64,000 nucleotides of DNA, from the NCBI RefSeq assembly GCF_021869535.1, contig NW_026262712.1, positions 51,008,884 through 51,072,883 on the forward strand, in the 5' to 3' direction. A model generated the notes under the pieces. It did not search any database and was not told the DNA's origin. It saw only the letters and a list, made by a program, of their open reading frames with translations. Position 1 is the first letter of the stretch, and each line of letters starts with the position of its first letter. A program made the position numbers and the translations under genes. Source of the DNA: Mytilus californianus (taxonomy: Eukaryota > Mollusca > Bivalvia > Mytilida > Mytilidae). This document shows, piece after piece, positions 23,453-37,014 of this stretch.

Positions 23453-25848
23453 TGGGGACGCATCAAAAGTCTAATACCTTTAACCAAATGATTTCTTAAA
23501 TCCCTGTTGAACACAGCTGGATTATGTATCCCTTACTTTTGAATTATTACAGCGGATATCATTTGAACCAAATGCTTAATATATTTCATTAGCACAAAGC
23601 AAAAATTCATTTGAAAATCTAAAAGAGGGCATACAATTTGGTGGTGCTCTACCCAACTATCATATTGAAAATTCCCTTGCTTTTTGAATAAAAGATATGT
23701 AATTACTAGCCTATAGAATTTCAAATTTAAAGTGTCCTTTATACTTTTTTACACCTTCTTTTTATTATATTGAGAGAGCAGAGTTCTTGCAAAATTAAGA
23801 TTTTCAGAATGATCATGAATGTGTTTGCTACTGAAGTAACACAAAACCTTCAACTTCTATCAATTCTATCAGAACATTTCATGTCCAAATAAGAATTTTG
23901 TTATTGTCTCCCTAAAGTTTTCTGGGTGTTTAGGTTAGACTTTGACTGTCTCGGTTCACAGTCAGATGATTTTCAGTTTTCCTATTGTATATGTCAAATT
24001 GTGACCTCTAAATGTCAATTCTGGTTTACCTGTGTTGTTGGGTACCTGTCTCATTTAAATCATTACTGTTAAGCCTGCTTTCCCAAAGCAACTGAAAACA
24101 ACCAAAAGACATTTGTCTTTCTTTACATGTATAGTAAAATGTGAATATATAAACTCTGGTGACCCTTGGGACTAGAGAACACTGAACTTATAAAGGTATT
24201 ATACATTTTTTGTACCACAGCAGGACAAAAAGAGAGAGACAAGACAAGACAGCTTTTTACTTAAAAGAGTTGAAATGACATGACATGACATGACAAGTTT
24301 TTGCTTAATATAGTTGACCTTTTTAGCAGCTTCACCTTTACATAATTACCCCCTCCCTGACCTATTTTCAGTTACTGTTTGGTAATGGCCACTAGGGTAA
24401 GCTGATAAATTTAACTTTTTGATGGAGACTATAATCACCCATTACTTTACATCATTCTAATCCCCCTCCATTTTACATCAGTTAAAATGGGCTATTTTCC
24501 TTCAAATAATACCGAAATCAACAGATCTATAGCAAATGTCAATAACATATATTTGGTGTAGACATAAAAATAAATTACATGTTCGTTCATCAATAAATAG
24601 ATACAGATGCATTCCAGCTTTGTCTGTTATTTTATGATATACATTCTCATTGACTAACATGTCAAATCCAATTGTCAGTATCTCATACAGTTAATACACA
24701 CATGGCTATAGAATGGAGGAGAAAAAAATGGACAATAGAAATAATGTAATTTGGATTCATTTATTTATGCTGGTATCAACTTTCTGGTTTGAGAAAAATT
24801 TTCTACTTGGAAGGAAATTAATTTCATGGTTTCATCATTTGCTTTAATAAAAGTAACTAATAATTCTTTCAGTATTTAATTTCAACCCTACTAATAAAAT
24901 TCACAAAAATCAGTATCCCACTAAAATGATTGAATCTAATGTAATATTATTATCACAATATTACCTAGGCATTTTGAGTGCATATCCAGATAAAAGTTAA
25001 AAGACAGTTATTCTATGGCATTCAATTCAGCAAATGAAACGACAACTAGACCAACTAAAATTGATTAAAAAGTGAAAAAAAAGGATTACTATTCACTGAC
25101 GTTATTCAGACAGATTATATGTCCATGTACTGAAAAGAAACTGCTGCTTCTTAGTAAAAAAAAACCCAAACAAATACAAAACAAAACCTTTTTACTACCA
25201 GACCTGATATACTATTGTTCAACTTAAAGATAACCTATAATATTAAAAAGATTAGCAATACTAAATCAAAGCCATTCAAGTTTAATGTAAACAGAATCTC
25301 AATGTTATCATCTATTTTTTGCTCATCCTTTTGCCCTACAAAACACTGGAATCCCAAAATAGACTATTAACAGCATGTTGTCCTTTGATTCTATGAGATT
25401 TTGTTTGAACTATTGGTAGATATTTAGATCTGCACTTCTACTCACAACAATATTTATAACCTGCAAAACATAGAGATTATAATTTCAGGGCTATTTGTCT
25501 AGATTTATTCATTTTCTTATAAAATAGCTATCAAATATACTTCTGAGACCATAAGTTCTCAAATGAAGAAACATATGTACAGGGAGTTCTTTAAGAATTT
25601 TTTATAATTTCAATAGTATCTTTTTATACAATTTAAAAGCTTTTCCTACAATTGAATAAAAACAAGAAAATACCCTAAACCATCTAATTTGCAAATTGGT
25701 AGAAAAATAAGGCCACTATAAATTGTCACAAATTTGTCAAAAATTGAGGCCTGATTTAAACGCTAAACATTAAAACCATATCCTAAAAGTTTCTAAACAT
25801 CCAGGAAGGAAAGTTTAGCAAAATTAAAAATTTTTGAGTTTTACATTA
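23453..25848. other. Noncoding stretch
   Basis: Contains a diverged dispersed repeat at about 23930-24075 and the ATGAC microsatellite; otherwise nothing identified. Confidence 0.5.
24272..24297. repeat. (ATGAC)n short tandem repeat
   Basis: Four to five pentanucleotide units, preceded at 24238 by GACAAGACAAGACA. Confidence 0.8.
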
Positions 25849-26033
25849 ATTGTAAATTCAGAAATGTTTGCATACATTGATTATTGCGATTGTTTCACTA
25901 TGGACACGAATGTGAGTTTAATTATTTGTGATTTCAGGAAATGCTGCATGCAAATAATGCTATCGAAATTTAGAATGTGAGATTTTATATTTGAATGATA
26001 AAAACAATGCAAAAATATTGGAATTTACAGCAT
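25849..26033. mobile_element. MITE, TGTAAATTCAGAAA family, copy 3
   Basis: Left end TTGTAAATTCAGAAATGTTTG and right end CAAAAATATTGGAATTTACA form imperfect inverted repeats of the same family, about 185 bp, noncoding. Confidence 0.55.
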
Positions 26034-26409
26034 ATAAAACTTACTAATCTTAAACTTACGAAACTTTCATTCCTGGAAGTTCAGAAAATCTTTATACAGG
26101 AATACATGGACCAAAGCTGTAATCTGGATAAACAGTTAATAGCATGTGTAAAAAAGATTGTTTAAACACTTTAAAAAAGGAAGAATAAAATATGGGAATG
26201 CTATAGATACTAGTCTTCACAAGAAGCTTACTTTGATTATTGTTATAACAGGTTATTTAGAGATCTGTCTCAACACCTGCAAATCTTAATCAAATACTCT
26301 AAACAAAAACAAATCTTTATCAAAACAAATTTCAAAGCATGATACACTACTTGTGAATGAATGGAAAAATTGATCTATGTAAAACATTAGATAGGCAAAC
26401 AATTACAAA

Positions 26410-26594
26410 CTGTGGATTCATTTATTTTGGTGGGTACCAATTTTCGTGGATTGAGGAAAACTTGCATTTTTCGTGGATATTAGAATTCATGCTTTTTTTC
26501 TAAAGTCTGCATAGATTCCTATAGAAAATTTGAAACCTGTACCAATGAAATCCTCAAAAATTGGTATCCAACGAATAATAATGAATCCAAGGTA
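26410..26594. mobile_element. MITE of the CTGTGGATTCATT family, best copy
   Basis: Left end CTGTGGATTCATTTATTTTG then GGGTACCAATTTTCGTGGATT; the right end is its approximate inverse (AATTGGTATCCAACGAATAA then TAATGAATCCAAGG). About 185 bp with inverted repeats of roughly 40 bp and no coding sequence. Related copies are at 4889 and 42183, with a fragment at 6955. Confidence 0.7.
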
Positions 26595-26964
26595 GGCTGA
26601 AAAGTGTCAACATGTGAACATCTTTACATCAATCAAGATTACAAACTGTGTAATTTTTTTATTGTTTCTTAACTCACTATAGTACAGTTATTGAATACAA
26701 GACTAATAAAATGATATTAGAAACTCATTTAATTCCTTAAAAAAAGAAGTGTTTTTATGTGTTTACTGCATCAAATTATAAAATATAGTCATGATAGTGT
26801 TCATCATAATTAATAAAAAAAGAGACTGGTTCACTCAGAGATTGATTGAAAACAGCATAACATAAAACGACAAAATATTAAGTGCATATTCAAGACAATA
26901 ACATGAATATACCCTGCTTTGTACATGAGTACTAGACTAAACAAATTTAGTATGTGAATTAATC

Positions 26965-27035
26965 CAGACTGGAATCAAACTCAAAACCTCCCGCTCTTGA
27001 GGTGAGCATGCCACAAGACCACAGAGGCAGAGGCA
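26965..27035 (-). mobile_element. tRNA-derived SINE head
   Basis: On the minus strand, TGGTCTTGTGG (27021-27011) fits a polymerase III A box and GTTTGATTCC (26980-26971) a B box, about 41 bases apart as in tRNAs. The intervening CCTCAAGAGCGGGAGG looks like a degraded anticodon region, and no full cloverleaf can be drawn, so this is a SINE head and not a functional tRNA. Its body presumably runs toward lower coordinates, but no clear tail was identified. Confidence 0.6.
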
Positions 27036-27159
27036 AATGAAGTGTATAATCTCCAATTTGATATGATATTATAGAGCATGACTCTATGACCTATCCAGGA
27101 GGTTGTATACTATCTCCTTAGACTTATCAAATGCAAATTGTTATTTGCTTTTTACTTGC

Positions 27160-27330
27160 AATTGGCACTGCAACAGGTGGAGCAGAAACTAGCTGCCTAC
27201 CATGTGGAGCACCCCCAGATTTAGTTGGGTTCTTTTTAATACTCTGTTCAGTGCTCTGTGGACTATTGATGACCATTTAGTATCTTTTCTTTTGGGCATT
27301 AGGTTCTATGTCTTTCTACAACTGACACGT
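27160..27330 (+). repeat. Diverged dispersed repeat (GTGGAGCACCCCCAG module)
   Basis: GTGGAGCACCCCCAGATTTA...GGGTTC...CTGTTCAGTGCTCTGTGGAC resembles a common mussel dispersed repeat. A more decayed copy is at 16205-16330 (TTGGTGGAGTCAGTGTTGCT). The open frame 27335-27562 immediately downstream encodes a Lys/Arg/Gln-rich peptide with no recognised domain. Confidence 0.4.
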
Positions 27331-28597
27331 TTGATTGGTCTCATGCTATCGTCTTTTTTTATCTACTGGATATAGAATTTTAGTAAGTGTTTCCATTGGC
27401 AATCTGTTTGCAGCAAAAGTAACAAGACCCAAAGAAGAAAAAGAGAGGCTGAAGATACCAAAGAGACCAAGGATGTCAAGGCAAAAATTGACGAAAAGAC
27501 TTACAACAGTACACAAAATACAACATAGAAAACTACAAACTCAGCAACAGGAACCCCACTAAAAACTGAAGTAAATCTTACAGCTATAGTACTGTTGTTA
27601 TAGATAAAAGTAAATATTCTCTTCAACTGAATTTCTAATGAAAATATTTTCTATACATAATTTTGTTACTTCTGCAAGACCTTTTTTAAAAAAATATGAA
27701 CAGACCAACAAAATTACAGGACTTCAGGGAATAGTTAAGAACAGAAAAAATTATGCATTATGACAGAAGCTTGTTTATTTCTGCAGATAAGACTTTCAAC
27801 AGGTAAACTAATACTTCATCAATAAGTGACTAGAAAATTGGTGCCTAATATATATTGTATAAACACCGAACTATATTTTGCGCTCTAGATGTGGTTATTT
27901 TGAATGTTTGGTTGCTGTCTCATCTCTTATTATTCCTGATTCAAACCACTTCCTTAGTACTACAGTATACAATATATATAAGTGTGATCTATTCTGTTGT
28001 TTACACCCATCATACTTGTCACTTTTAATTTTCTGAGCTCTTTGATTACTTCTCTCTATGCAATCTATTTATTTTTGTATTTGACTTACGAAATGAAATC
28101 TACCTAAATACCAACAAAACTATTACACCTGATTGTTACACTACAGATTTTGTGCTAACAGTATATATTTCAATACATGAAATCAATCAGATCATTTGAA
28201 ATGTTTTGTAACAGGTTGTCTTTAGTAGTTATGTAATGAGTGAACTTCACCTCTATGCCATAAAATAGTACCAAATATTCTGAAATTTGATAGTTTTGTA
28301 GACAATAATGACTAATTCTGCTACATATCAAATTATCAATATAAACAGACTAATTAAATTCTAGCACATTAAACTTTCAATGAACGCTTTCAAAAGCACT
28401 ATAAAACAAGATATACTCAAAATCATCAAATTTCTTTTCAACAAAATTTTCACATTCAGAACTTTAAAAGCCAATTTTTAAATTATTTAAAGTGCAAGTC
28501 TTAAAATAGAAATATTGAATTTCAGTTAAAACAAGATATCAAGTACCTATGAAACTTAATGAGGAGATTATTGTTTATCAGTATAACTCTTGTCATT

Positions 28598-28653
28598 CTA
28601 AATATGTATGAAATATTTGCCACTGGACATTAAGCAAGCGACAATTAATCAAT
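28598..28653 (+). repeat. Second copy of the TTGCCACTGGACATTAAGCA repeat
   Basis: Matches 5925-5985 over GTATGAAATATTTGCCACTG and GACATTAAGCAAGC, followed by AATTAATCAAT in place of the long AATC array. Confidence 0.5.
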
Positions 28654-29895
28654 ATTGTGTTCTCAAGATACGTTGAACCAGGGTTTTTGAAACAAAAATT
28701 GAATTGACAGTGTATCCTTTGAAAAGTAGAACATCAACAAACTTAAGTGCATGTAACTCTTGTATACTGCAAAAACACACTGACAGAAAGTTTATTTTTG
28801 TTAAAAGAAAAATGCTAATTTTCAAAATGCTTGCATAAAAAAAACAAAAACAAAAAACAAGCACACATGGACCTATCTTTGCTTTTATATAATTTTGATG
28901 TCTTATGTTTTACTCTATTGAAAAAAAGGTCAGTTATGAAAACCTTATTTAGAATTGCTACAGCTGACAATCTCACAACCCAAAACCCTCCATGACATGC
29001 AATCTCTACTAAGTCAAAAAATTGTCTGGGTCTTGCTGTTGTTGAGATCTTTCTCGGCTAATACTCATTGCTTAAGAACAAATATAATCAGTCCAACTGT
29101 CATGAAAAAAATGTCATTTAGAACATCAATTTCATTGTGTATGTTTTTATTCATGTTTATCATGCGATTGTTGTGTTACATAAATCTAGATGATAAATCC
29201 ATCCAAATGCATATATCTGCCAAATCAAAATTGCATTGGAAATCCCATAATGCATGTAATACAAGACCAAACAATACTTAAAGACTAAAGGCATGTAAAC
29301 CTCCACCTGTCCCAATTTCCATCTTCTGAGGTCAAATAACTTTAAGTTTGACCTAATTGTTTTGAAGACCACAAATTGGCACAATGATGGCGATTATGCA
29401 ACCATTTTTTACATACAACCCTCAACAGAAGTAAGTTCAATTTGTAGATTCTCAACATGAAAGTCTTAATTATGCAATAAATATTTATACAAGGCCAAAA
29501 TAGCCTATTTTAGTATTTAAATGTTCTGGCCAATTTGATGTTCAATTTCAATTATAATTTGAAAACAAACATACACTTCCTACAATTTGATTTTTCTATA
29601 CTTACCAGGTTTGTTTTAAAATGACATGGTTTTAAAGGGCCTTACACATGATCAACCTACTCTACTGCATAATTTCAAACTAACACAGCCAATAAATCTT
29701 ACCAAGTGTGAAATTCCTATAAATATAATGGTAATACATGTATCAAATTCATATTATATCACATGAGTTCTGGATGACCTCTCAAACATTATAACTCTTA
29801 AGATTGAAAATTATCAAAAAACATTCATTGTCTTAAGATTACATGAGAAGTTAGAGGACTTGTAAAAATTCTGTCACATTTAATTTTTAATTGTT

Positions 29896-29918
29896 TGAGG
29901 GGGGGGGGGGGAGGGGGG
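29896..29918. repeat. Poly-G tract
   Basis: A run of 13-14 G then A and six more G. Similar G runs occur at 51688-51703, 54204-54216 and 58891-58903, and a C run at 10276-10286; such runs are prone to sequencing length error. Confidence 0.85.
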
Positions 29919-30819
29919 CTAAATGTCCAATGGCAAATACTACATTCATACTGAGGAAGATATATTCTCATAATTTAAATATAAATCTATCCAAATTCAT
30001 ATATCTGCCACATAAATTTCTATTAGTCTTTTAGAATACAAGGTCAAAACTCTTGAAATCATTCAGTCATGAGAAGATGATGGTTTTGAAAGTAGAAATG
30101 CTAAACATTGTGATCTTTCCTGTAGCATTCAAAACAAATGTCTGTAATGAAGAGACTTTTAATGCTAAAATTTCATCTATTTAACTACCAAAATTAAATT
30201 AAAATTGTTTCATATCTGATGTAAATTATAAGGTCTTTATCATAATAAGACTGATAAGTCCTTTAAACATGTTGCAATGGTACATTATTATGTCATGTAT
30301 GTGTTGATATTAAAAAAACCTAAATGACTAAATTGTTTGTGATTTTGGGAAGTGTTACAGCATATACTTTAAAGACCAGCCCAGATTTTATCTGATAATA
30401 AGCCTTAGAACCATGCAATTAGTTGTTTATATAAATATATGTACTGACAAAACCTCCCATCTCAGCAGTTTAAGGAGCATTTGTCTTCTAATTGTACTTA
30501 ATGTCAGTAATGACCTTTCTACATGTTCTATGAAGCTTTGTACTTTCATAATTTAAGGATTGCTACAGTATTACCTATAGATGTGATCAATCATTTTAAG
30601 TGCTCCAATCCCCCAAATATCAAGTTATATCATTATCCCCCAAAATCATGTTAATATATTAATAATAACCCCTGCTGATAAAAAGTAGAGTAGTGATAAA
30701 GAATTCATAGTGTATTAGCTTCAATTTTCTCTTCTTTTCTACTTAATTTTACACATAACCGATTAGAAATATATTGACACTCATCAGAATTACATACATT
30801 CCAAAAAAGAACTGTTAGG

Positions 30820-31140
30820 GCACATAAGTGTCCATGTGATAGATACAGGCCGCTGCATTTGTTTGCACCTGTCCTAAGTCAGGAACCTGATGTTCAGTGG
30901 TTGTCGTTTGTTGATGTGGTTCATAAGTGTTTCTCGTTTCTCGTTTTTTATCTAGATTAGACTGTTGGTTTTCCTGTTTGAATGGTTTTACACTAGTCAT
31001 TTTTGGAGCCCTTTATAGCTTGCTGTTCGGTGTGAGCCAAGGCTCTGTGTTAAAGAGCTATAATGGTTTACTTTTATAAATTGTGACTTGGATGGAGAGT
31101 TGTCTCATTGGCACTCATACCACGTCTTCTTATATCTACT
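30820..31140 (+). repeat. Dispersed bivalve repeat, recognised 3' module
   Basis: The block from GTCCTAAGTCAGGAACCTGA through TAGCTTGCTGTTCGGTGTGA to GAGTTGTCTCATTGGCACTC is a sequence I recognise as very common in mussel genomes. Its parent element is not identified here. A 60-codon frame on the minus strand is incidental. Diverged relatives are at about 460-545, 23930-24075 and 27885-27960. Confidence 0.55.
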
Positions 31141-31850
31141 TTCATTCCAAATTTAAGGAAATCATGAATGTCTTTTTATGTATCATTATAAGAATGGAGG
31201 TTCACCATTGGTAACAAAATTGTATATCTGGTTTTGTGTCTCTGATTGTCAAAAATTAATTTTTCATATTTGAATTGGAATTCTGTGACAAGTTAGTGAA
31301 TATTTTCCGCAAAAACATTCACTCTGTTCTGTGCATGTTATAATTCTAAATAGTCAAGGGAAAAACTTGCTTCATGTATAACAGAATCAGTTTACATTCA
31401 TATTTTATGACCATTGCATTGATTTGTGCAGTTTTTACAATGAAAAGAAAGGGACCATAAACATCATTCTTGCAGGAAAAACTCACTTTTAGTAATTTGG
31501 AAAACCCAGATGAGTATTTAAGAAAACAAGGCTATGTTTGATTTTAAATGAAATACATGGTTGTGTTGTGAAATTATTCAAATAAAAGATTCAGCATCCG
31601 GTGCATCAAAATTGGTACTTTATTACTTTATTTTAATCGCAACCGATATTGACTTATAGGTCATAATATATTGGAAGTCTTACCAGGTCACTGTCACAAA
31701 CGATATTTCACCGGATGCACATTTTGACAATTAATGTCTCTTCAGTGATGTCAAGGTCGAAACATTTGAAAATCCAAAACCCAAGAAAATGTTGAAAGAG
31801 CTGAACAAAACAAAAAAGACATAAAGAATAGCCAAAGTTGGACAAGTGTG

Positions 31851-31932
31851 ACCTGTGATTCAATATAGGTTATGACCTGTAAGTCAATATAGGTTATGGC
31901 CTGAAAGTCAATATAGGTTATGGCTGTAAGTC
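31851..31932 (+). repeat. 24-bp minisatellite, about 3.4 copies
   Basis: Units ACCTGTAAGTCAATATAGGT + TATG start at 31851, 31875, 31899 and 31923. Confidence 0.85.
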
Positions 31933-33356
31933 TTTCTAAACAATAAATACTCAGTACAAAATATGGTATTTTCAAAACTTGTTGCTACATGAAATACAGG
32001 AAAGATAAAAATCAGCAAATAATGATAGGCTTATGGTACATGTCCTAAATGTGTTCCAACAAAACTTGTTTATCATAATCTTCCAGAAAAAAACATATTA
32101 TCATGTTAATCAAGTTTTATAGGATTACAATTTACATGTATTGTTAAATTTTGTGAAATTCCACAGATTATAACAACTAAACAACTAGAATTACATGTAA
32201 TTTATCTAGAAAAGGATTACCATTGACTAAAAAAATATTAAAACCCTACCATAATCTCACCTAAGACCTAGCTTAGACCTATATAAGCCCCTATGACATC
32301 ATAGAAATTGACCACTAGCCAAACGAATTACCCGAGCAAACATAATCAATTTCTCTTTACAACAAAAGACTCTTTATGAAGTTTCTCGCTCACAAAAAGC
32401 AATTTCATACTGTTCAATAATTCATAACAAATACAATCCTGCACTGGGGAAAAAAATTATAAAATATTAATTTAGATAAGTACGGACTATTTAGTAGATT
32501 TTTATTATCATTACATCTTACAATCTACATTAATCTCTTTTTTCATTAAGATTGATGAATAAAAGTTTGTGTTATTATTTACTGTTTAGACTCAATACAG
32601 ATAATGTTTTTAATTTTGCTCCATTCAGTGTAATTTGAAAAGAGATTTGGTATAATCAAATTGTTATTTTTCTTTTTGCTTATTTGACAAGCATGACAAG
32701 TGCTGACTTGATCAAAACTTTGCATTGATTGTTGATTGCTATAATTCTTGTATTACAGTCTTTTGAAACTGAATAAAACAGTAATTCTATACAGTTCTAC
32801 AATATAAAATCAATGGTAATTTAATTTTTTCAAAGATCTTCTTTCCCATGTTTTTTTTATGATTTAATACATGTATGAAAAAATTGTTGCATAAGCTTAC
32901 AACTTCTGTTTTCAAGGACAAATGGCTTAAATGAAAAATTCAAAATAAAGAAAACACATATATTGTATATATATTTGCTAGGTACCTTTGACCATTTCCC
33001 AGCCTAAGATGTCCTGTACTAAATGGTTTCAAGATGTGACGTTTACTCCATATATGAATGTTGGTGTGACCTTTTCAACTTATATCACATTTTAACTTCA
33101 TCCTTTTTCTTATCACATGTACTTTGTTTTTGGGTCTTTAAAGTGGACTCACAGCATACTTTATTTTGTCCAAAAGTTGGAAGGTGGGGAACAACAGGTG
33201 AAATTTAGGATGAAACATTAAAAAGCAAACATAATTCAAGAGGACACAACATGGGCTATGATGATTGACTTGTACTTTTAGCAGTCACCGAGATGAAACC
33301 ATTAGGTAGGAGAGTAATTTAAGCCTTCTGTTAGGTTCTCATTAGGGATAAATTTA

Positions 33357-33390
<34 letters not shown>

Positions 33391-36358
33391 CACCTTTAAA
33401 ATAGCATCAGCAGGCTTCTGCAAACAATAAAAATTCAAAACATATAAATTTTACAATGAACAGATGGGCTTTTCAAATTCCAATTCATTCATACCATTCT
33501 AAATCTTAGCATTACAAACTATATTGGAAAAACATCAAGTTGATATTAAATGATTCGGCCTTAAAATGTGTTTAATAAACATTATTAACATTTCATTTAT
33601 GGAATTTGTATCGAGATTTATTCCATCACTAACACTAGTAAAAGGTTTAATTTAAAACTAGCATGATTGAAAATCCTTAACACAGGATGAATAAGTGTAT
33701 TCATTTGACATTTTATGCTTGCATTATTGCTGCTCATTGGCTCAAGAAACTCTTTTGTATAGCAATTCAAGGTTAGAAATTATTTAGAAAATCATCATGA
33801 TTATTTCCAGTGTTTGTGAATTCTTTATGATTTTTTTTTCACTTTGCCGTTATTATTTTAAAAAGCAAAAATAATACTGCTACAAAATTCGTTTAAAAAC
33901 AAACAGTTTAAAGCTATTACTTAGTGCAAAAAATTTTTTTTAAACACAAACCACCCTTAAATGCACATTTGACTGTGCCCAGGGAAAGAACTTCAACTTC
34001 TTGTGCGCCAATGAAGTGAGAACATGCACACCCCTGTCTGGTAACTGTTCTTCTAAATTCACCTGACAAATATCTTTTACTCCAGTTCTCTTTCAAATAT
34101 TTTGAACTGTCAAAGCTTTCATAACAAGACTAAAAGCAAATGTTTGGTAACACATCAATGATAGAATAATCAAAAAAAAAAACTTTGAAGAGTCCCCAGT
34201 CTAGGATGTGGAACTTGAGAGTGCCCACAGCATTTAATAGGTACAAAAAACTTGATTCAGCACTGAGAATGACCAGTTTATCTAATATTTTTTAGCTTTC
34301 ATGTATCTCTGGAGATATATTCATGTATTAAACTTAACTTTAAATTCAAAGCGTGACTGAAATTAGTTAAGGTCTGATACTCCACTGACTTTTAATTAAA
34401 AATAAAACTAACAATACAAGCACTCGTAAATTTCTCAATTTCATATACATATATATGTCACAAGCACTTAATGCATTTTTTTTTGCAAATAGAAGCAACG
34501 ATTGAGTGTTTGACAAGGATTATTAAATCTGTTTCAAAATAAGTTCACTCAATCAGAGTATTTATTTATATTATAAAGAAACAGGATTACAAACAGTTTC
34601 AACCCCATAGTATATATACATCAATACAACCATTATAAAAGTATTGAATTCAAGTATGACGTTATTAAGAAAGCATTTGAAATAGTTTAAATACAACTAA
34701 AGACTAGTTTAAATGTATAAATCAGCATATTTCAACAGTAAAAACGTTATATAAAATTGAATACAATGAAATCAAATGAAATAAATCAACAACTGAAATT
34801 GATATTATATAAGCCGCAGTGACCAAATTGCTGCACATCACATGATTAAATTGACAAGATGGTGATAAATACATCAAGTTTCATGTACCTCTGCTTGGCA
34901 TTGTTAGAGAGCAACTTTGCAAATCTATTATACAATGACGGTTGACCAGTGAGATATTGCAGCAAAACGTTTTAAGCAAATTATGCCAGGATACACATCA
35001 TACATGTACATGTGTATGTGACTGACATACAGAAAATCTACATAGCTATATATATATTTGATATTAGTACTATATATTTTGAAGTATGCTCCTGTATTAT
35101 ATTTGATTTTACAATATATTCAGCTTTAATGTCCATCAAATGCACACAACCAGCTTATGAATGTGAACTCATGCAATTGATGATACTGTACTTCAAAGCA
35201 GGGTTTCTTAACAACATATTTAACAAAACTGTTCTTGATTTTTTTTCAAGGATCCAATTTCAGGTACAAATGTATGATGTATTTCACTCAACAATATCAT
35301 ATTAACTTATACAACATAAGAGTCTATATGAATCTCAAATCCTTCATTAAGAAATAAGCATCGTATTTTTAATATTATCATTCAAATAGCATTGCCTCAA
35401 AATAAATACATGTATATACACTACATATATTTCTGTATACTTTTTGGACTGTTATTACTTCAAGTTAAATAATGCTCAAGGAAACAATGCAGCTATGTCA
35501 TGTGTGAAGGATTGAAAATATGACCAGTCCAAATACATGGCCTTAATCTTATTACTCTCTGATTGGCCTTTTAACAGGTGTTATACTGGCTTCAGAAAAA
35601 GTACTGACAACTATGATGGAAGTTTACATTTTAACCAAAAATAATTTAAAGATAACAAGAAAGAACATTTCACTGCAACACCCAAAATAATCTCACATCT
35701 ATCAGTAGAATTTTGTTTTAACACCTGATTTTCTAGGACCTTGGTAGAAATTCTGCTATTATCAACCCCTACACTACGAACTACATGTATCATTATAACA
35801 GTATTGATTAATAGGTACTACCTCTTGTATGTGGGTTAATTAGTTTCTTCATTAGTAATGAAGAACCACAGTACACTGCAACTTTAGTTCAGAGCCATAA
35901 CTGCAGCACCTGCATGTATTGTAATTGATGCCCATTATATACATGTACAGATATTTTGTGATAATTACAAGCATATTCATGAAATATATGCATTACATGT
36001 AATAAATTCTTTGTAATGTTTCTGAACTACCTAACATTAAAGAGTAAAGATATAGAAAGAAATATATAATATAACCATGATAACAGATTTAAAGCTGATG
36101 ATCAAATTATATTGCTAATAGATTTTGGTTGTCAGCTCATAAATGCAAGTATGATATGTAAAATTCTCTCGAAACTACACCAATAAAAATATATTGGCAG
36201 TTTGATGGTCCTCAAATTTAAAGGCAAAGTAGCAGCTACAATGTAACCATGGTAATTCATTTTTTTCTTCTTCAAATACCACCCTTTTCATAAATTCCTC
36301 CATTTTTCCTTCTGTTTGTGATCTTTTTTTAATCATCTAATAAAGTATAATCATCTTA
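31933..36358. other. Noncoding stretch downstream of Kv1
   Basis: Includes the AT microsatellite and a TATA-like CTATATAAGCCCCTATGACA at about 32279-32298 with no obvious gene after it. The Kv1 3' UTR presumably occupies part of the right end (below 37015), but no poly(A) site could be assigned among many AATAAA-like strings. Confidence 0.4.
33359..33388. repeat. (AT)n microsatellite
   Basis: Fifteen uninterrupted AT dinucleotides; a shorter run is at 7092-7109. Confidence 0.95.
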
Positions 36359-36465
36359 CCTTTGTCAGCATTCTGTCCACCAGTTTGAGCTTCAATCATT
36401 TCTGTCTGATTCTCTTTCTTTGTTTCTGTCAGCCATTCCATCATCTTTCTCGACAACTGCTTTGT
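36359..36465 (-). CDS. Candidate minus-strand exon downstream of Kv1, reading frame unresolved
   Basis: The minus strand has a strong donor (CAAAG|GTAAGA, G at 36358) and a plausible acceptor (gtggttgttag) near 36466. Two frames look protein-like: one reads MMEWLTETKKENQTEMIEAQ and is open through the donor but has a TGA just after the best acceptor; another reads VNQNKAVVEKDDGMADRNKE and then stops inside the exon. Joined directly to the antisense exon ending at 42424 (phase 2), the product would end ...KSEPKQSSCRER. It could be a terminal or UTR exon of that gene, UTR of Kv1, or chance. Confidence 0.25.
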
Positions 36466-37014
36466 TTTGGTTCACTTCTAACAACCACTTATAATAGAAT
36501 GAAAGTTAATTTGGAAATTCTTCATTAGTTAGCACAAATCTTCATTTATAATCACAGAAGTAGAATAAATCCATGACCATCTATAGAATAATCAGAATTG
36601 GAAATGTAAAGTTTTTTATCACTGAATTTTGTATCCTAGCCCTCACTATTTTTGAATATCTGCATGTAAATAAACACTGATCCTTGTTACATGTATTTGA
36701 TGTATACCTTTTCGTGTGTATTAGCGCTATGATTTCTGGTTTTAGTTGTGTTAATGGAAAACTGTCATGAATCCATCTATTATGAAAGGTGTTCATAATT
36801 CCGAAGATAAAAAAACAATTGCAGGTGCTTTAATGATTGGTGCGAAGATGAAAGACTTTTGGAGTTGAGAAATTCAAAATGAATCTTAATAAATATTATA
36901 GGATATAATATAATAAAATGCAAGGAAAGTGTTAACTTCAGTCAAAAACACTGTTAAATTCCCAGTTACAAACAACTTGATGAGTAAAAAGTTCTAATGT
37001 TGTAACAGTTTTTG

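Larger units (their letters stand above)
27563..30819. other. Noncoding stretch with repeat fragments
   Basis: Holds the 28598 repeat, the G run at 29896, and a short sequence (ATCCAAATGCATATATCTGC) near 29196 that recurs at about 29990. No coding signal was seen. Confidence 0.45.

Noticed and set aside
26965..27035. Functional tRNA gene
   Set aside because: A and B boxes are present but acceptor and anticodon stems cannot be formed; classed as a SINE head.
29160..29384. Minus-strand 74-codon frame and overlapping plus-strand 108-codon frame
   Set aside because: No recognised domain; part of the sequence recurs at about 29990, so a repeat fragment is likelier.
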